Shown here piece after piece: positions 52,341-59,776 of a stretch of DNA of 64,000 nucleotides (position 1 is its first letter; every line of letters starts with the position of its first letter). Below the pieces are notes generated by a model, which was not told the DNA's origin, did no database searches, and was given only the letters and a program-made list of their open reading frames with translations. Both the position numbers and the translations under genes were made by a program. The stretch spans positions 1 through 64,000 of the forward strand of contig NZ_BCXE01000003.1 in NCBI RefSeq assembly GCF_001894945.1. The letters run 5' to 3'. Source of the DNA: Rhodococcus ruber NBRC 15591. GTDB lineage: Bacteria; Actinomycetota; Actinomycetes; Mycobacteriales; Mycobacteriaceae.

Positions 52341-54321
52341 AGATCAGCTTCGCGAGCGCGTACGCCTGACGGGTGGCGAACACCAGCCGCCGCGGCGCGT
52401 AGGCGTCACCGAGAATGTGCACCTCCCGCTCGCCCTCGGCCGCCGGGCCGTCCTCGAGACTCTCGTACAAGTCGGCGTCCCCGATGCCACCGCAGGCGAG
52501 CACCACCGAGTCGAAGCCGTCCACCTGGTAGGTGCGCCCCGAATAGACGTTGCGGGTGACGACCCCGGTCGGGGTGATCTCGACGACGTCCTCCATGAAC
52601 CGGTACTGCACGCCCTTCTCGTCGAGGCGCCCGAGGATCGCGCCCACGATGTAGCGGCCGAGCAGCTGCCCCGCGACCTGGGTCGCGTAGACGACGGTGA
52701 CGTCGTGCCCGCGATCGGTGAGGAAGTCGGCGAGCGACAGCGGCGGCATGTGGTCGTCCTGCGCGACGATCAGGACCCGCTTGCCGACCGCGGCGTCGCC
52801 GTTGAGGACGTCGCGGATGTCGGCGACATTGTCGCCGTAGACACCCGGGATGTCCGGGATCCGGCGGGTGGAGCCGGTGGCGACCGCCACCACGTCGAAT
52901 CCCGCGGACTCGATCTCCGCCTTCGTCGCCGCGTGCCGGTAGGCGACCTTCACGCCCGCCCGCTCGAGCCGGCGCTGCTGCCAGTCCAGGTACTTCTCGA
53001 ACATGTCGTACGTGGGGGCGTTGATCGCGGTGCGCAGTTGGCCGCCGAGCACGTCGGACGCCTCCCACAGCTCCACGTCGTGGCCCTTCTCCCGGGCCAG
53101 GGCCGCGAACTCCATGCCGGCCGGACCACCGCCGACGACGAGCACGCGCCTGGGGTCGGTCACGGTGGGCCACGGCCCGTCGACCTCGTTGCTGGTGACG
53201 GGGTTGACCGCGCAGCCGAACGGCAGCCCCTCGACGTAGCGGCGGCTGATGCACTCGTTGCCGCCGACGCAGGGCCGGATCTCGTCGACGCGGCCGGTGC
53301 GGACCTTCTCGACGATCGACGGCTCGGCGATGTGCGCACGAGCCATGCCGACGACGTCGGCGTCGCCGGCCGCGAGGATCCGTTCGGCGACATCGGGGTG
53401 ATTGATCCGGCCCGTGTGCACGACGGGCAGCGACACCGCCCGCTTGAGCTGCCCGGCGAGATCGCTCCACTGACCGGCCTCGTAGAAGTGCGGCTGGATG
53501 TAGGACGGGTTGCCCCACGGGCTGCCCACCACGCCGTGGAAGTAGTCGACGAGTCCGGTGCTCTCGAGGTACTGCGCGATCTCGACGGCGCCGTGGATGT
53601 CGTATCCGCCCGGCACCTCCTCACGCAGATTCAGGCGGATGCCGATGACCATGGACGATCCGATCACGTCACGGATGGCCCGCAGCACCTCGACCGGGAA
53701 CCGGCAACGGTTCTCGATCGAGCCCCCGTACTCGTCGTCGCGCTTGTTGGTCAGCGGCGACAGGAAGTACTCCAGCAGATCGTCGTGGTTCATGTGGAGT
53801 TCGACGCCGTCGAGACGTGCCTTCTGGGCCTGCTCTGCACAGAACTTGTACTGACCGACGAAGTAGGCGATCTCGTCCCGGTTCAGCTTGTGCGGAACGT
53901 TGTTGATCACCGGGGCGCTCAGGACCGACGACGCGCCGTGCGGCATACCGCCCTGGTGCACCATCTGCCCCGTCGCCACCGCACCCTCGGCGTGCAGGGC
54001 ATCGGAGTACGCCTGCACCCGTTCGACGAAGAATGGCAGGCTGTAGTGGCCTTCGACCGTGGCACCCACACCGGTGGGTTCGAACCCCGGGATCACCCCC
54101 GTGTTCGGCACCCACGCGCTGAGGCTGTCGAACCATGCGGCTCCGCCCCGGGCCCGGGACACGTAGTAGGCGAGGTTGCGTTCGGCGTCGGCCTCGGACC
54201 CGAAGATGTTGCCGATCGCCGACGCGTGCGGCGGCAGCACCACGCGGTTGCGCAGCTTCATCGGGCCGATCTGGAACGGCGAGAGCAGATGGGCGTAGGC
54301 GGAGTCCGGATCCGCGGTCAT
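52339..54321 (-). CDS. TMADH/2,4-dienoyl-CoA reductase-like flavoprotein with incomplete Fe-S motif
   Basis: A 660-aa protein. Residues 1 to about 340 are an old-yellow-enzyme FMN barrel (LLSPFQIGPMKLRNRVVLPPH; HMNHDDLLEYFLSPLTNKRDDEYGG). Residues 385-660 are an FAD/NAD-binding module (VLVVGGGPAGMEFAALAREKG). The cluster region between them reads C351-x2-G354-x2-C357-x12-C370: trimethylamine dehydrogenase has a fourth Cys where Gly354 stands. It may reduce an enoyl- or dienoyl-CoA or enone, or demethylate an amine; context favours the first. ATG at 54321. Last gene of the operon from 58575. Confidence 0.88.
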   Translation of the reverse strand: MTADPDSAYAHLLSPFQIGPMKLRNRVVLPPHASAIGNIFGSEADAERNLAYYVSRARGGAAWFDSLSAWVPNTGVIPGFEPTGVGATVEGHYSLPFFVERVQAYSDALHAEGAVATGQMVHQGGMPHGASSVLSAPVINNVPHKLNRDEIAYFVGQYKFCAEQAQKARLDGVELHMNHDDLLEYFLSPLTNKRDDEYGGSIENRCRFPVEVLRAIRDVIGSSMVIGIRLNLREEVPGGYDIHGAVEIAQYLESTGLVDYFHGVVGSPWGNPSYIQPHFYEAGQWSDLAGQLKRAVSLPVVHTGRINHPDVAERILAAGDADVVGMARAHIAEPSIVEKVRTGRVDEIRPCVGGNECISRRYVEGLPFGCAVNPVTSNEVDGPWPTVTDPRRVLVVGGGPAGMEFAALAREKGHDVELWEASDVLGGQLRTAINAPTYDMFEKYLDWQQRRLERAGVKVAYRHAATKAEIESAGFDVVAVATGSTRRIPDIPGVYGDNVADIRDVLNGDAAVGKRVLIVAQDDHMPPLSLADFLTDRGHDVTVVYATQVAGQLLGRYIVGAILGRLDEKGVQYRFMEDVVEITPTGVVTRNVYSGRTYQVDGFDSVVLACGGIGDADLYESLEDGPAAEGEREVHILGDAYAPRRLVFATRQAYALAKLI

Positions 54322-54326
54322 TTCGT

Positions 54327-54842
54327 TCACCCCTTGTTCGGTCGGGGCCCGAGCGAGCCGCCGCGTCCGTCGCCCGGCATCCTGGTCGAGTCGTGACTGA
54401 CCGCGATTCGGACGGGACGGACTTCCAGGACGACTCGGTTCGGGCTGTCCAGCAGGCGCTGGAAGGCTTCGGGATCGTTCGGAGCATGGCGCGCCGCGAA
54501 CGCCGGGTAGAACCAGCGTCTGGTCTCCGCGTCGGCGTGGACGGTGACACGGCCGCGGACGGCGAGCATCCTCCTGCCGGGCAGTCCGGTACCGGCATTT
54601 GAGATCACCAGCGTCACGCGGGGTTCGCGCGTCGCTGCCCGGACGTGGGCGCGGTCCTTCGCGGCGGTGAGCCAGAACCGGTCGCCGTGGTGCAGGTAGC
54701 TCATCACCACCCCGGCCGGCCACCCGGCCGCGGTGGTGAAGGCGAAGGTGCATTCGGTCTGCGCCGCTACGAGTTCGGCGATGCCGTCCTCGTCGACCCG
54801 TAGCGTGCGCAGGTCCTCGTTGTCGTCGATGCCGACGGCCAT
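54327..54842 (-). CDS. Pyridoxamine-5'-phosphate-oxidase-fold flavin/F420-binding protein
   Basis: A 171-aa split-barrel protein (FAFTTAAGWPAGVVMSYLHHGDRFWLTAAKDRAHVRAATREPRVTLVIS). The fold binds FMN, F420 or heme in actinobacteria. Its start is six bases downstream of the SDR stop and its stop is five bases before the next gene, so it is tightly embedded in the operon. F420 use is possible given fgd in the window, but not shown. Confidence 0.82.
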   Translation of the reverse strand: MAVGIDDNEDLRTLRVDEDGIAELVAAQTECTFAFTTAAGWPAGVVMSYLHHGDRFWLTAAKDRAHVRAATREPRVTLVISNAGTGLPGRRMLAVRGRVTVHADAETRRWFYPAFAARHAPNDPEAFQRLLDSPNRVVLEVRPVRIAVSHDSTRMPGDGRGGSLGPRPNKG

Positions 54843-54848
54843 CTCACA

Positions 54849-55688
54849 TCACTTCACGTATGCGCCGGCGTCGACCGGGAAGGTGACTCCGGTGACGTAC
54901 CGCGCCTCGTCGCTGCCGAGGAACAGCACCGCGTTGCTGATGTCGATCGATTCGACCCACGGCACCGGCAGCGTGTTCAGCGACATGAACCCCGGCATCG
55001 CCTTCTCCTGCGACGGCTCCGGATCCCCGGGCGAGAACATCCCGTACGTCCCGGGGTTCTGGATCATGATGGTGTCGACGTTCGTCGGGTGGATGGTGTT
55101 GACCCGGATGCTGTAGGGGCCCAGTTCGTTCGCCATGGTGCGCATGAGTCCGACGATGCCGTGCTTGGCCGAGACGTAGTGGGCGACCTGCTGGATGCCC
55201 TTGAGTCCGCCGATCGAACTGGTGAACATGATCGAACCCCCGCGGCCCTGCTCGATCATCGTGGGGATCGCGACGACGGCGGTGTTGTAGACGCCGGTGA
55301 GGTTGACGTCGATCATGTCCCGCCACTGCTCGGCGGTGAGCTCCCACGAGCGGCCGTAGGTGGCGATGCCGGCGTTGGCGACCACGATGTCGACGCCGCC
55401 GAGGTGCGCCACCCCGTCGTCGAAGGCCCGCTGCAGCGCCGCGCGGTCCCGGACGTCGGCGCGGTGGGCCACGATCCGGCGGTCGAGGGCCTCGACGAGC
55501 CGGACGGTCTCCTTCAGCTCGTCCTCGGTAGCCAGCGGGTAGTACGGGGTCACCGTGTCGATGTTCTCGCAGATGTCGACCGCGATGATGTCGGCGCCCT
55601 CCTCGGCGAGCCGCAGCGCGTGGCTGCGGCCCTGGCCGCGGGCGGCCCCGGTGATGAACGCGACCTTGCCTTCTACTCGTCCTGCCAT
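54849..55688 (-). CDS. Mycofactocin-type short-chain dehydrogenase 2
   Basis: A 279-aa SDR with GKVAFITGAARGQGRSHALRLAEEGADIIAVD and YVSAK, a paralogue of the protein at 46688. A bound-NAD enzyme that presumably oxidises a hydroxyl group of a CoA thioester or ring intermediate and needs mycofactocin for turnover. Fourth-from-first in the acyl-CoA ligase operon order (SnoaL, ligase, MaoC-N, MaoC, SDR). Confidence 0.9.
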   Translation of the reverse strand: MAGRVEGKVAFITGAARGQGRSHALRLAEEGADIIAVDICENIDTVTPYYPLATEDELKETVRLVEALDRRIVAHRADVRDRAALQRAFDDGVAHLGGVDIVVANAGIATYGRSWELTAEQWRDMIDVNLTGVYNTAVVAIPTMIEQGRGGSIMFTSSIGGLKGIQQVAHYVSAKHGIVGLMRTMANELGPYSIRVNTIHPTNVDTIMIQNPGTYGMFSPGDPEPSQEKAMPGFMSLNTLPVPWVESIDISNAVLFLGSDEARYVTGVTFPVDAGAYVK

Positions 55689-55718
55689 GGTTGACGCTCC
55701 TCTCGTGGAAAACGATGT

Positions 55719-56135
55719 CTAGTGATCGGCGGGGACCAGGACGGTCCCGGTGCCTTCGAGAACGCGCGCGCCGCCCAGGACGTCGAGCGTGAGATCGCAG
55801 CGCACCAGGAGGCCGTCGGCGGTGTCCTCGACGTCGGTCACCACCCCTGCGGCCCGCAGCCGGTCCCCCTCGAACACGTTGCCGAGGAATCGGAACCGGT
55901 ATCCGGTGACCCGGTCCACGCCGCCGGCCCAGGACCCGAGCATGGACACGACGTAGGCGATGTTGCTCGGCCCCTGATTGACCGTGCGCTCCCCGAGGCC
56001 CAGCGCAGCCGCGGCGTTCCGATCGAAATGGATCGGGTTCGGGTCGCGCATGAGCGCCGAGAGGGTCTTCATCCGGGCCGGATCCACCGCATCGACGGTA
56101 CGTTCGGGAATCTGCTGCCCGACAGCCGGTTTCAT
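55719..56135 (-). CDS. MaoC-like hydratase, catalytic-type subunit
   Basis: A 138-aa hot-dog protein. The hydratase-2 motif RDPNPIHFDRNAAAALGL supplies the Asp/His pair. Its start overlaps the stop of the preceding MaoC-like gene (ATGA). Together the two may form a heteromeric enoyl-CoA hydratase comparable in design to ChsH2/ChsH1 of steroid side-chain degradation; that is inference. Confidence 0.87.
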   Translation of the reverse strand: MKPAVGQQIPERTVDAVDPARMKTLSALMRDPNPIHFDRNAAAALGLGERTVNQGPSNIAYVVSMLGSWAGGVDRVTGYRFRFLGNVFEGDRLRAAGVVTDVEDTADGLLVRCDLTLDVLGGARVLEGTGTVLVPADH

Positions 56136-56599
56136 GAGATTTCTCCTCGGCGGGGGAACACGATCGAGTTGGTGGTGGAGGCGCACAGCGCCCCGTCCTC
56201 ACCGTGCAGGTCGAGGCGGTAGCCGACGATGTCGAAGACGCCGGTGCGCCGGCCCACCTTGCGCGTCGCGGAGACGATCTCGCCCGAGACGCGGTAGGTG
56301 CCGCCGACGCGCAGCGGCCGGTGCACGACCGTCTCGGTCTCGCCGGCCATCGGTCCGTCGGCCTCGGTGGCCCCGAACACGGCGAACAACTCGTCCCAGC
56401 TCCAGCCCATCGCGCCGGTGGCGACGAGGAACACCAGCACCGGGTGCGCGCCGCCGTCGGCGGGGTCGGCGAGCATGCTGTCGAGGACGAGGTGCACCCA
56501 CCACGGCTCGAGCGTGGCCTGCCCGCCCGGGAAGCGGGTGCCGACGAGGTCGGCGAGCTCGGCTTCGGTCGGCACCCGGCGTCCGGTGTCCACGGTCAT
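56132..56599 (-). CDS. MaoC-like/FAS1-dehydratase-type partner subunit
   Basis: A 155-aa hot-dog protein of the N-terminal MaoC (FAS1_DH) type (ATGAMGWSWDELFAVFGATEAD; VGGTYRVSGEIVSATRKVGRRTGVFDIV). It lacks the Asp/His hydratase motif, so it is probably the non-catalytic half that shapes the acyl pocket. Coupled by ATGA overlaps to both the upstream acyl-CoA ligase and the downstream MaoC gene. Confidence 0.84.
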   Translation of the reverse strand: MTVDTGRRVPTEAELADLVGTRFPGGQATLEPWWVHLVLDSMLADPADGGAHPVLVFLVATGAMGWSWDELFAVFGATEADGPMAGETETVVHRPLRVGGTYRVSGEIVSATRKVGRRTGVFDIVGYRLDLHGEDGALCASTTNSIVFPRRGEIS

Positions 56600-58152
56600 C
56601 GGGCCGCCGTCGTCTCGAGGTACGGGGCCCGCAGGTCCCGCTTCATGATCTTTCCGGTCGGCGCCTTCGGCAGGGCGTCGACGAAGTCCACCGAACGGGG
56701 CTTCTGGTAGGAGGCCAGATTCCGCTTGGCGGTGTCGATGATCTCCTGTTCGGTGGCGGTCTGCCCGGGCTTGAGGACCACGACGGCCTTGACGACCTCG
56801 CCCCACTCGTCGTCGGGGATGCCGATGACGGCGCATTCGAGGACGGCGGGGTGGGCGCCGATGGCCTCCTCGACCTGGATGCTGTAGATGTTCTCGCCGC
56901 CGGAGATGATCATGTCCTTGGCCCGGTCGACGATGTAGACGTAGTGGTCTTCGTCCCAGACCGCGACGTCGCCGGTCCACATCCAGCCGTCCCGCAGGGT
57001 CTGTGCGGTCAGTTCCGGCTTGTTCCAGTAGCCGAGCATGTTGGCTTCGGAGCGGACCACGATCTCGCCGGGGGTCTTGCCGTCCTTGGGGACCTCGTTG
57101 CCGTCGAAGTCGACGACCCGGATGGTGGTGCCGAAGCCTTCCCGGCCACAGGACTTGAGCCGGTGCTCGTTGATGCCGTTGACCGCGTCGAGGTGGTCCT
57201 CCTGGGACAGGAACGACATGGTCGTGCCCTCGGTCTGGCCGTACCCCTGGATGAGGGTGCAGGGGAACGCCTCGAGCGCGCTGCGGACGATCGCGGACGG
57301 CATCGGGCCGCCGCCGTACTGGATGTTGCGCAGGCTCGACAGGTCGTAGGAGTCGAAGTTCTCCACGGCCATCATCCAGTTCAGCATCGTGGTGATGCCG
57401 AGGAACGCCGAGACCCGCTCCGACTCGATGATCTCGAGCGCCTGCTTGGCCTCGAAATTGACCAGCACGACCGGACATCCGTGCTTCATGTAGTTCATCG
57501 AGAGGACCACCGGGATGTGGTACATCTGGCCGGTGAGCATGTAGACGTCGGTCGGCACGACCCGCTCGGCGACGGTCTGGTTGAGCATGCCGGCGGCGGC
57601 GCTGGTGTGCGAGTGCAGCGCACCCTTGGATTCTCCCGTGGTGCCGCCGGTGTAGAGGATGAAGAACGGGTCGTCTCCCCCGACGCTCGGCGTCCAGATC
57701 GGTTCGGCCGGGCTGGAACTCGCGAGCAGCTCCTCGTACGTCCCGTTACCCCCCGGACCGAACTCGAGCCAGTGGCCGACCGAGGCGGATCGGCTCAGTT
57801 CCTCGCCCACGGGACGGAATTCGGACGCGGTGATGAGCACCTTCGGGGTGGCGTCGGCGACGAGCCCGAGCAGGGACGGGGTCGCGAGCCGCCAGTTCAG
57901 CGGCTGCAGGATCAGTCCCGCGCGACCGACGGCGAAGAACAGCTCCTGGAACTCGATGCTGTTCTTGGTCAGGACGGCGACCCGGTCGCCCTTCTCGAGG
58001 CCGAGACCGCGCAGTCCGTTCGCCAGGCGCCGGACGCGCTCGTCGAGGGCGGCGAAGGTGATGCGCCGGTCGTTGGGGACGTCGTACAACGCCATGCGGT
58101 TCGGGGTGAGGGCGGCCCACTTGGCGGGGATGAGGCCCTGGTTCATCGTCAT
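56596..58152 (-). CDS. Acyl-CoA synthetase (ANL superfamily)
   Basis: A 518-aa AMP-forming ligase. The P-loop is ILYTGGTTGESKGALHSH, followed by QGYGQTEGTT, GWMWTGDVAVWDED and the C-terminal lysine in KAPTGKIMKRD. It activates a carboxylic acid, perhaps from lactone opening and aldehyde oxidation, as its CoA ester with ATP. The substrate is not predictable. The ATG at 58152 (MTMNQGLIPAKWAALTPNR) could be preceded by none better. Coupled to the downstream MaoC-type gene. Confidence 0.92.
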   Translation of the reverse strand: MTMNQGLIPAKWAALTPNRMALYDVPNDRRITFAALDERVRRLANGLRGLGLEKGDRVAVLTKNSIEFQELFFAVGRAGLILQPLNWRLATPSLLGLVADATPKVLITASEFRPVGEELSRSASVGHWLEFGPGGNGTYEELLASSSPAEPIWTPSVGGDDPFFILYTGGTTGESKGALHSHTSAAAGMLNQTVAERVVPTDVYMLTGQMYHIPVVLSMNYMKHGCPVVLVNFEAKQALEIIESERVSAFLGITTMLNWMMAVENFDSYDLSSLRNIQYGGGPMPSAIVRSALEAFPCTLIQGYGQTEGTTMSFLSQEDHLDAVNGINEHRLKSCGREGFGTTIRVVDFDGNEVPKDGKTPGEIVVRSEANMLGYWNKPELTAQTLRDGWMWTGDVAVWDEDHYVYIVDRAKDMIISGGENIYSIQVEEAIGAHPAVLECAVIGIPDDEWGEVVKAVVVLKPGQTATEQEIIDTAKRNLASYQKPRSVDFVDALPKAPTGKIMKRDLRAPYLETTAAR

Positions 58153-58167
58153 GGTGGCTCCGGAGGC

Positions 58168-58575
58168 TCAGTACGGGAGGTCGAGGGCGATGTGCCGCTT
58201 GGTGAGCACCCAGTCGCCTCCGCTCCTGGTCCATTCGTCCTCGTACTTGCCGGTGGACAGGGCCCGGAGGGCACCGTTCTCCGCGGAGGTGATGAGCAGG
58301 TACGACACGGTGCGGACGTTCTTCTCGTCGATCTCGTCGATCAGCAGATTGGTGGTGATGTGACGCCGCTGGTCGGTCTGGGACTCGTGGGCTCCGCGGA
58401 ACAGGCCCATGATCTCCTCGCGTCCGTTGAGCGGCCCGATGAGGTCGCCGTCGCCGATCTTCATGGTGAACACGGCGGTTTCACCGAAGACCCGCTCGAC
58501 ACCGTCCATGTCGCCGTCGTCGTAGGCGAGAGCGTAGCGGGCGAGGGCGTTTTCGATTTCGTTCCTGAGCGACAT
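58168..58575 (-). CDS. SnoaL-like/NTF2-fold protein 4
   Basis: A 135-aa SnoaL_4-type protein (ALARYALAYDDGDMDGVERVFGETAVFTM; GKYEDEWTRSGGDWVLTKRHIALDLPY). First gene of the seven-gene ligase operon, 15 bases before the ligase start. The 18-bp operator lies about 57 bases upstream. Confidence 0.84.
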   Translation of the reverse strand: MSLRNEIENALARYALAYDDGDMDGVERVFGETAVFTMKIGDGDLIGPLNGREEIMGLFRGAHESQTDQRRHITTNLLIDEIDEKNVRTVSYLLITSAENGALRALSTGKYEDEWTRSGGDWVLTKRHIALDLPY

Positions 58576-58631
58576 TACGACTACTCCTGCCGAAGGGAGG
58601 GGAGGGAGATGTGATGACAGTCACTTTATAC

Positions 58632-58649
58632 TAATCATGCGCATTGTCT
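58632..58649. promoter_or_regulatory. 18-bp catabolic operator, site 5
   Basis: TAATCATGCGCATTGTCT, in the promoter of the minus-strand ligase operon. It shares ATGCGCAT with site 2. Confidence 0.6.
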
Positions 58650-58690
58650 AGGGGTACGAAGACCCCGGTTTCCGCGCCGGGAGACGACGC

Positions 58691-59776
58691 TCAGCGTGAT
58701 TCGGACACGGTCCAGGTGTCGTGCCCGGTCAGCAAGGACTGCAAGGAGTCTCGTCGACGGGACTCGCCGGTGCGGGCGCTCTCGTTCTGCTCGCGCACGA
58801 GGTCGTCGTAGGTCGGGCGGGCGACGCTGCGGAACACGCCGAACACCGTGTGGTCGAGGTTCTGATCGGACAGTCGCGACAACGCGAACGCGTACTCCGG
58901 GTCGTCGGCGTGCGCATCGTGCACGACGATCGATCCCGGATCGGCCGACGCCGTGTCCACCACACGCAGACCGAATCCGTCACGGACGACGCACTTCTGC
59001 CCCTCCGCACCGAAGACGATCGGCTCACCGTGGCGCAGCGGGATCACCCTCTGCTCCGCGTCCTCCTTGCGCAGCACGTCGAACGACCCGTCGTTGAAGA
59101 TCGGGCAGTCCTGGTAGATCTCGACGAACGCGGTGCCCCGGTGCTCGGCCGCGCGGCGCAGCACGTCGGTGAGCCCCTTGCGGTCGGAGTCGAGCGCCCG
59201 GGCCGCGAAGGTGGCCTCGGCACCGAGTGCGAGGGAGAGCGTGTTGAAGGGGTGGTCCACCGAACCCATCGGGGTGGACTTGGTGACCTTCCCGACCTCG
59301 GACGTGGGCGAGTACTGCCCCTTCGTCAGCCCGTAGATCCGGTTGTTGAACAACAGGATCGTGAGGTTCACGTTGCGGCGCAGCGCGTGGATCAGATGGT
59401 TCCCCCCGATCGAGAGGGCATCGCCGTCACCGGTGACCACCCACACCGACAGGTCGGGCCGCGTGACGGCCAGGCCGGTCGCGATCGCCGGCGCGCGGCC
59501 GTGGATGGAGTGCAGCCCGTAGGTGTCGAGGTAGTACGGGAACCGGCTCGAGCAGCCGATGCCCGAGACGAACATCAAGTTCTCGCGGCGCAGCCCGAGT
59601 TCGGGCAGGAAGTTGCGGATCGCGGCCAGGATGACGTAGTCACCGCAACCCGGGCACCAGCGCACCTCCTGGTCGCTCGTGAAGTCCTTGGCCTTCTGCG
59701 GGGTGTCGGTCGTCGGGACGAGCGCGGTCGCGCTGAGTCCGAGATCGGTGCCCACCCGGCTGATCAACTCGGTCAT
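58691..59776 (-). CDS. korB: 2-oxoacid:ferredoxin oxidoreductase beta subunit (KorB type)
   Basis: A 361-aa TPP-binding subunit with the CPGCGDY and SGIGCSSRFPYY cluster cysteines and the TPP/Mg motif GDGDALSIGGNHLIHALRRN. With KorA it converts 2-oxoglutarate or a related 2-oxoacid to the acyl-CoA, passing electrons to ferredoxin. Its ATG overlaps the korA stop (ATGA). In mycobacteria KorAB is a CoA-dependent 2-oxoglutarate ferredoxin oxidoreductase that supports growth on lipids; placement beside this catabolic cluster fits acyl-CoA metabolism. Confidence 0.92.
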   Translation of the reverse strand: MTELISRVGTDLGLSATALVPTTDTPQKAKDFTSDQEVRWCPGCGDYVILAAIRNFLPELGLRRENLMFVSGIGCSSRFPYYLDTYGLHSIHGRAPAIATGLAVTRPDLSVWVVTGDGDALSIGGNHLIHALRRNVNLTILLFNNRIYGLTKGQYSPTSEVGKVTKSTPMGSVDHPFNTLSLALGAEATFAARALDSDRKGLTDVLRRAAEHRGTAFVEIYQDCPIFNDGSFDVLRKEDAEQRVIPLRHGEPIVFGAEGQKCVVRDGFGLRVVDTASADPGSIVVHDAHADDPEYAFALSRLSDQNLDHTVFGVFRSVARPTYDDLVREQNESARTGESRRRDSLQSLLTGHDTWTVSESR

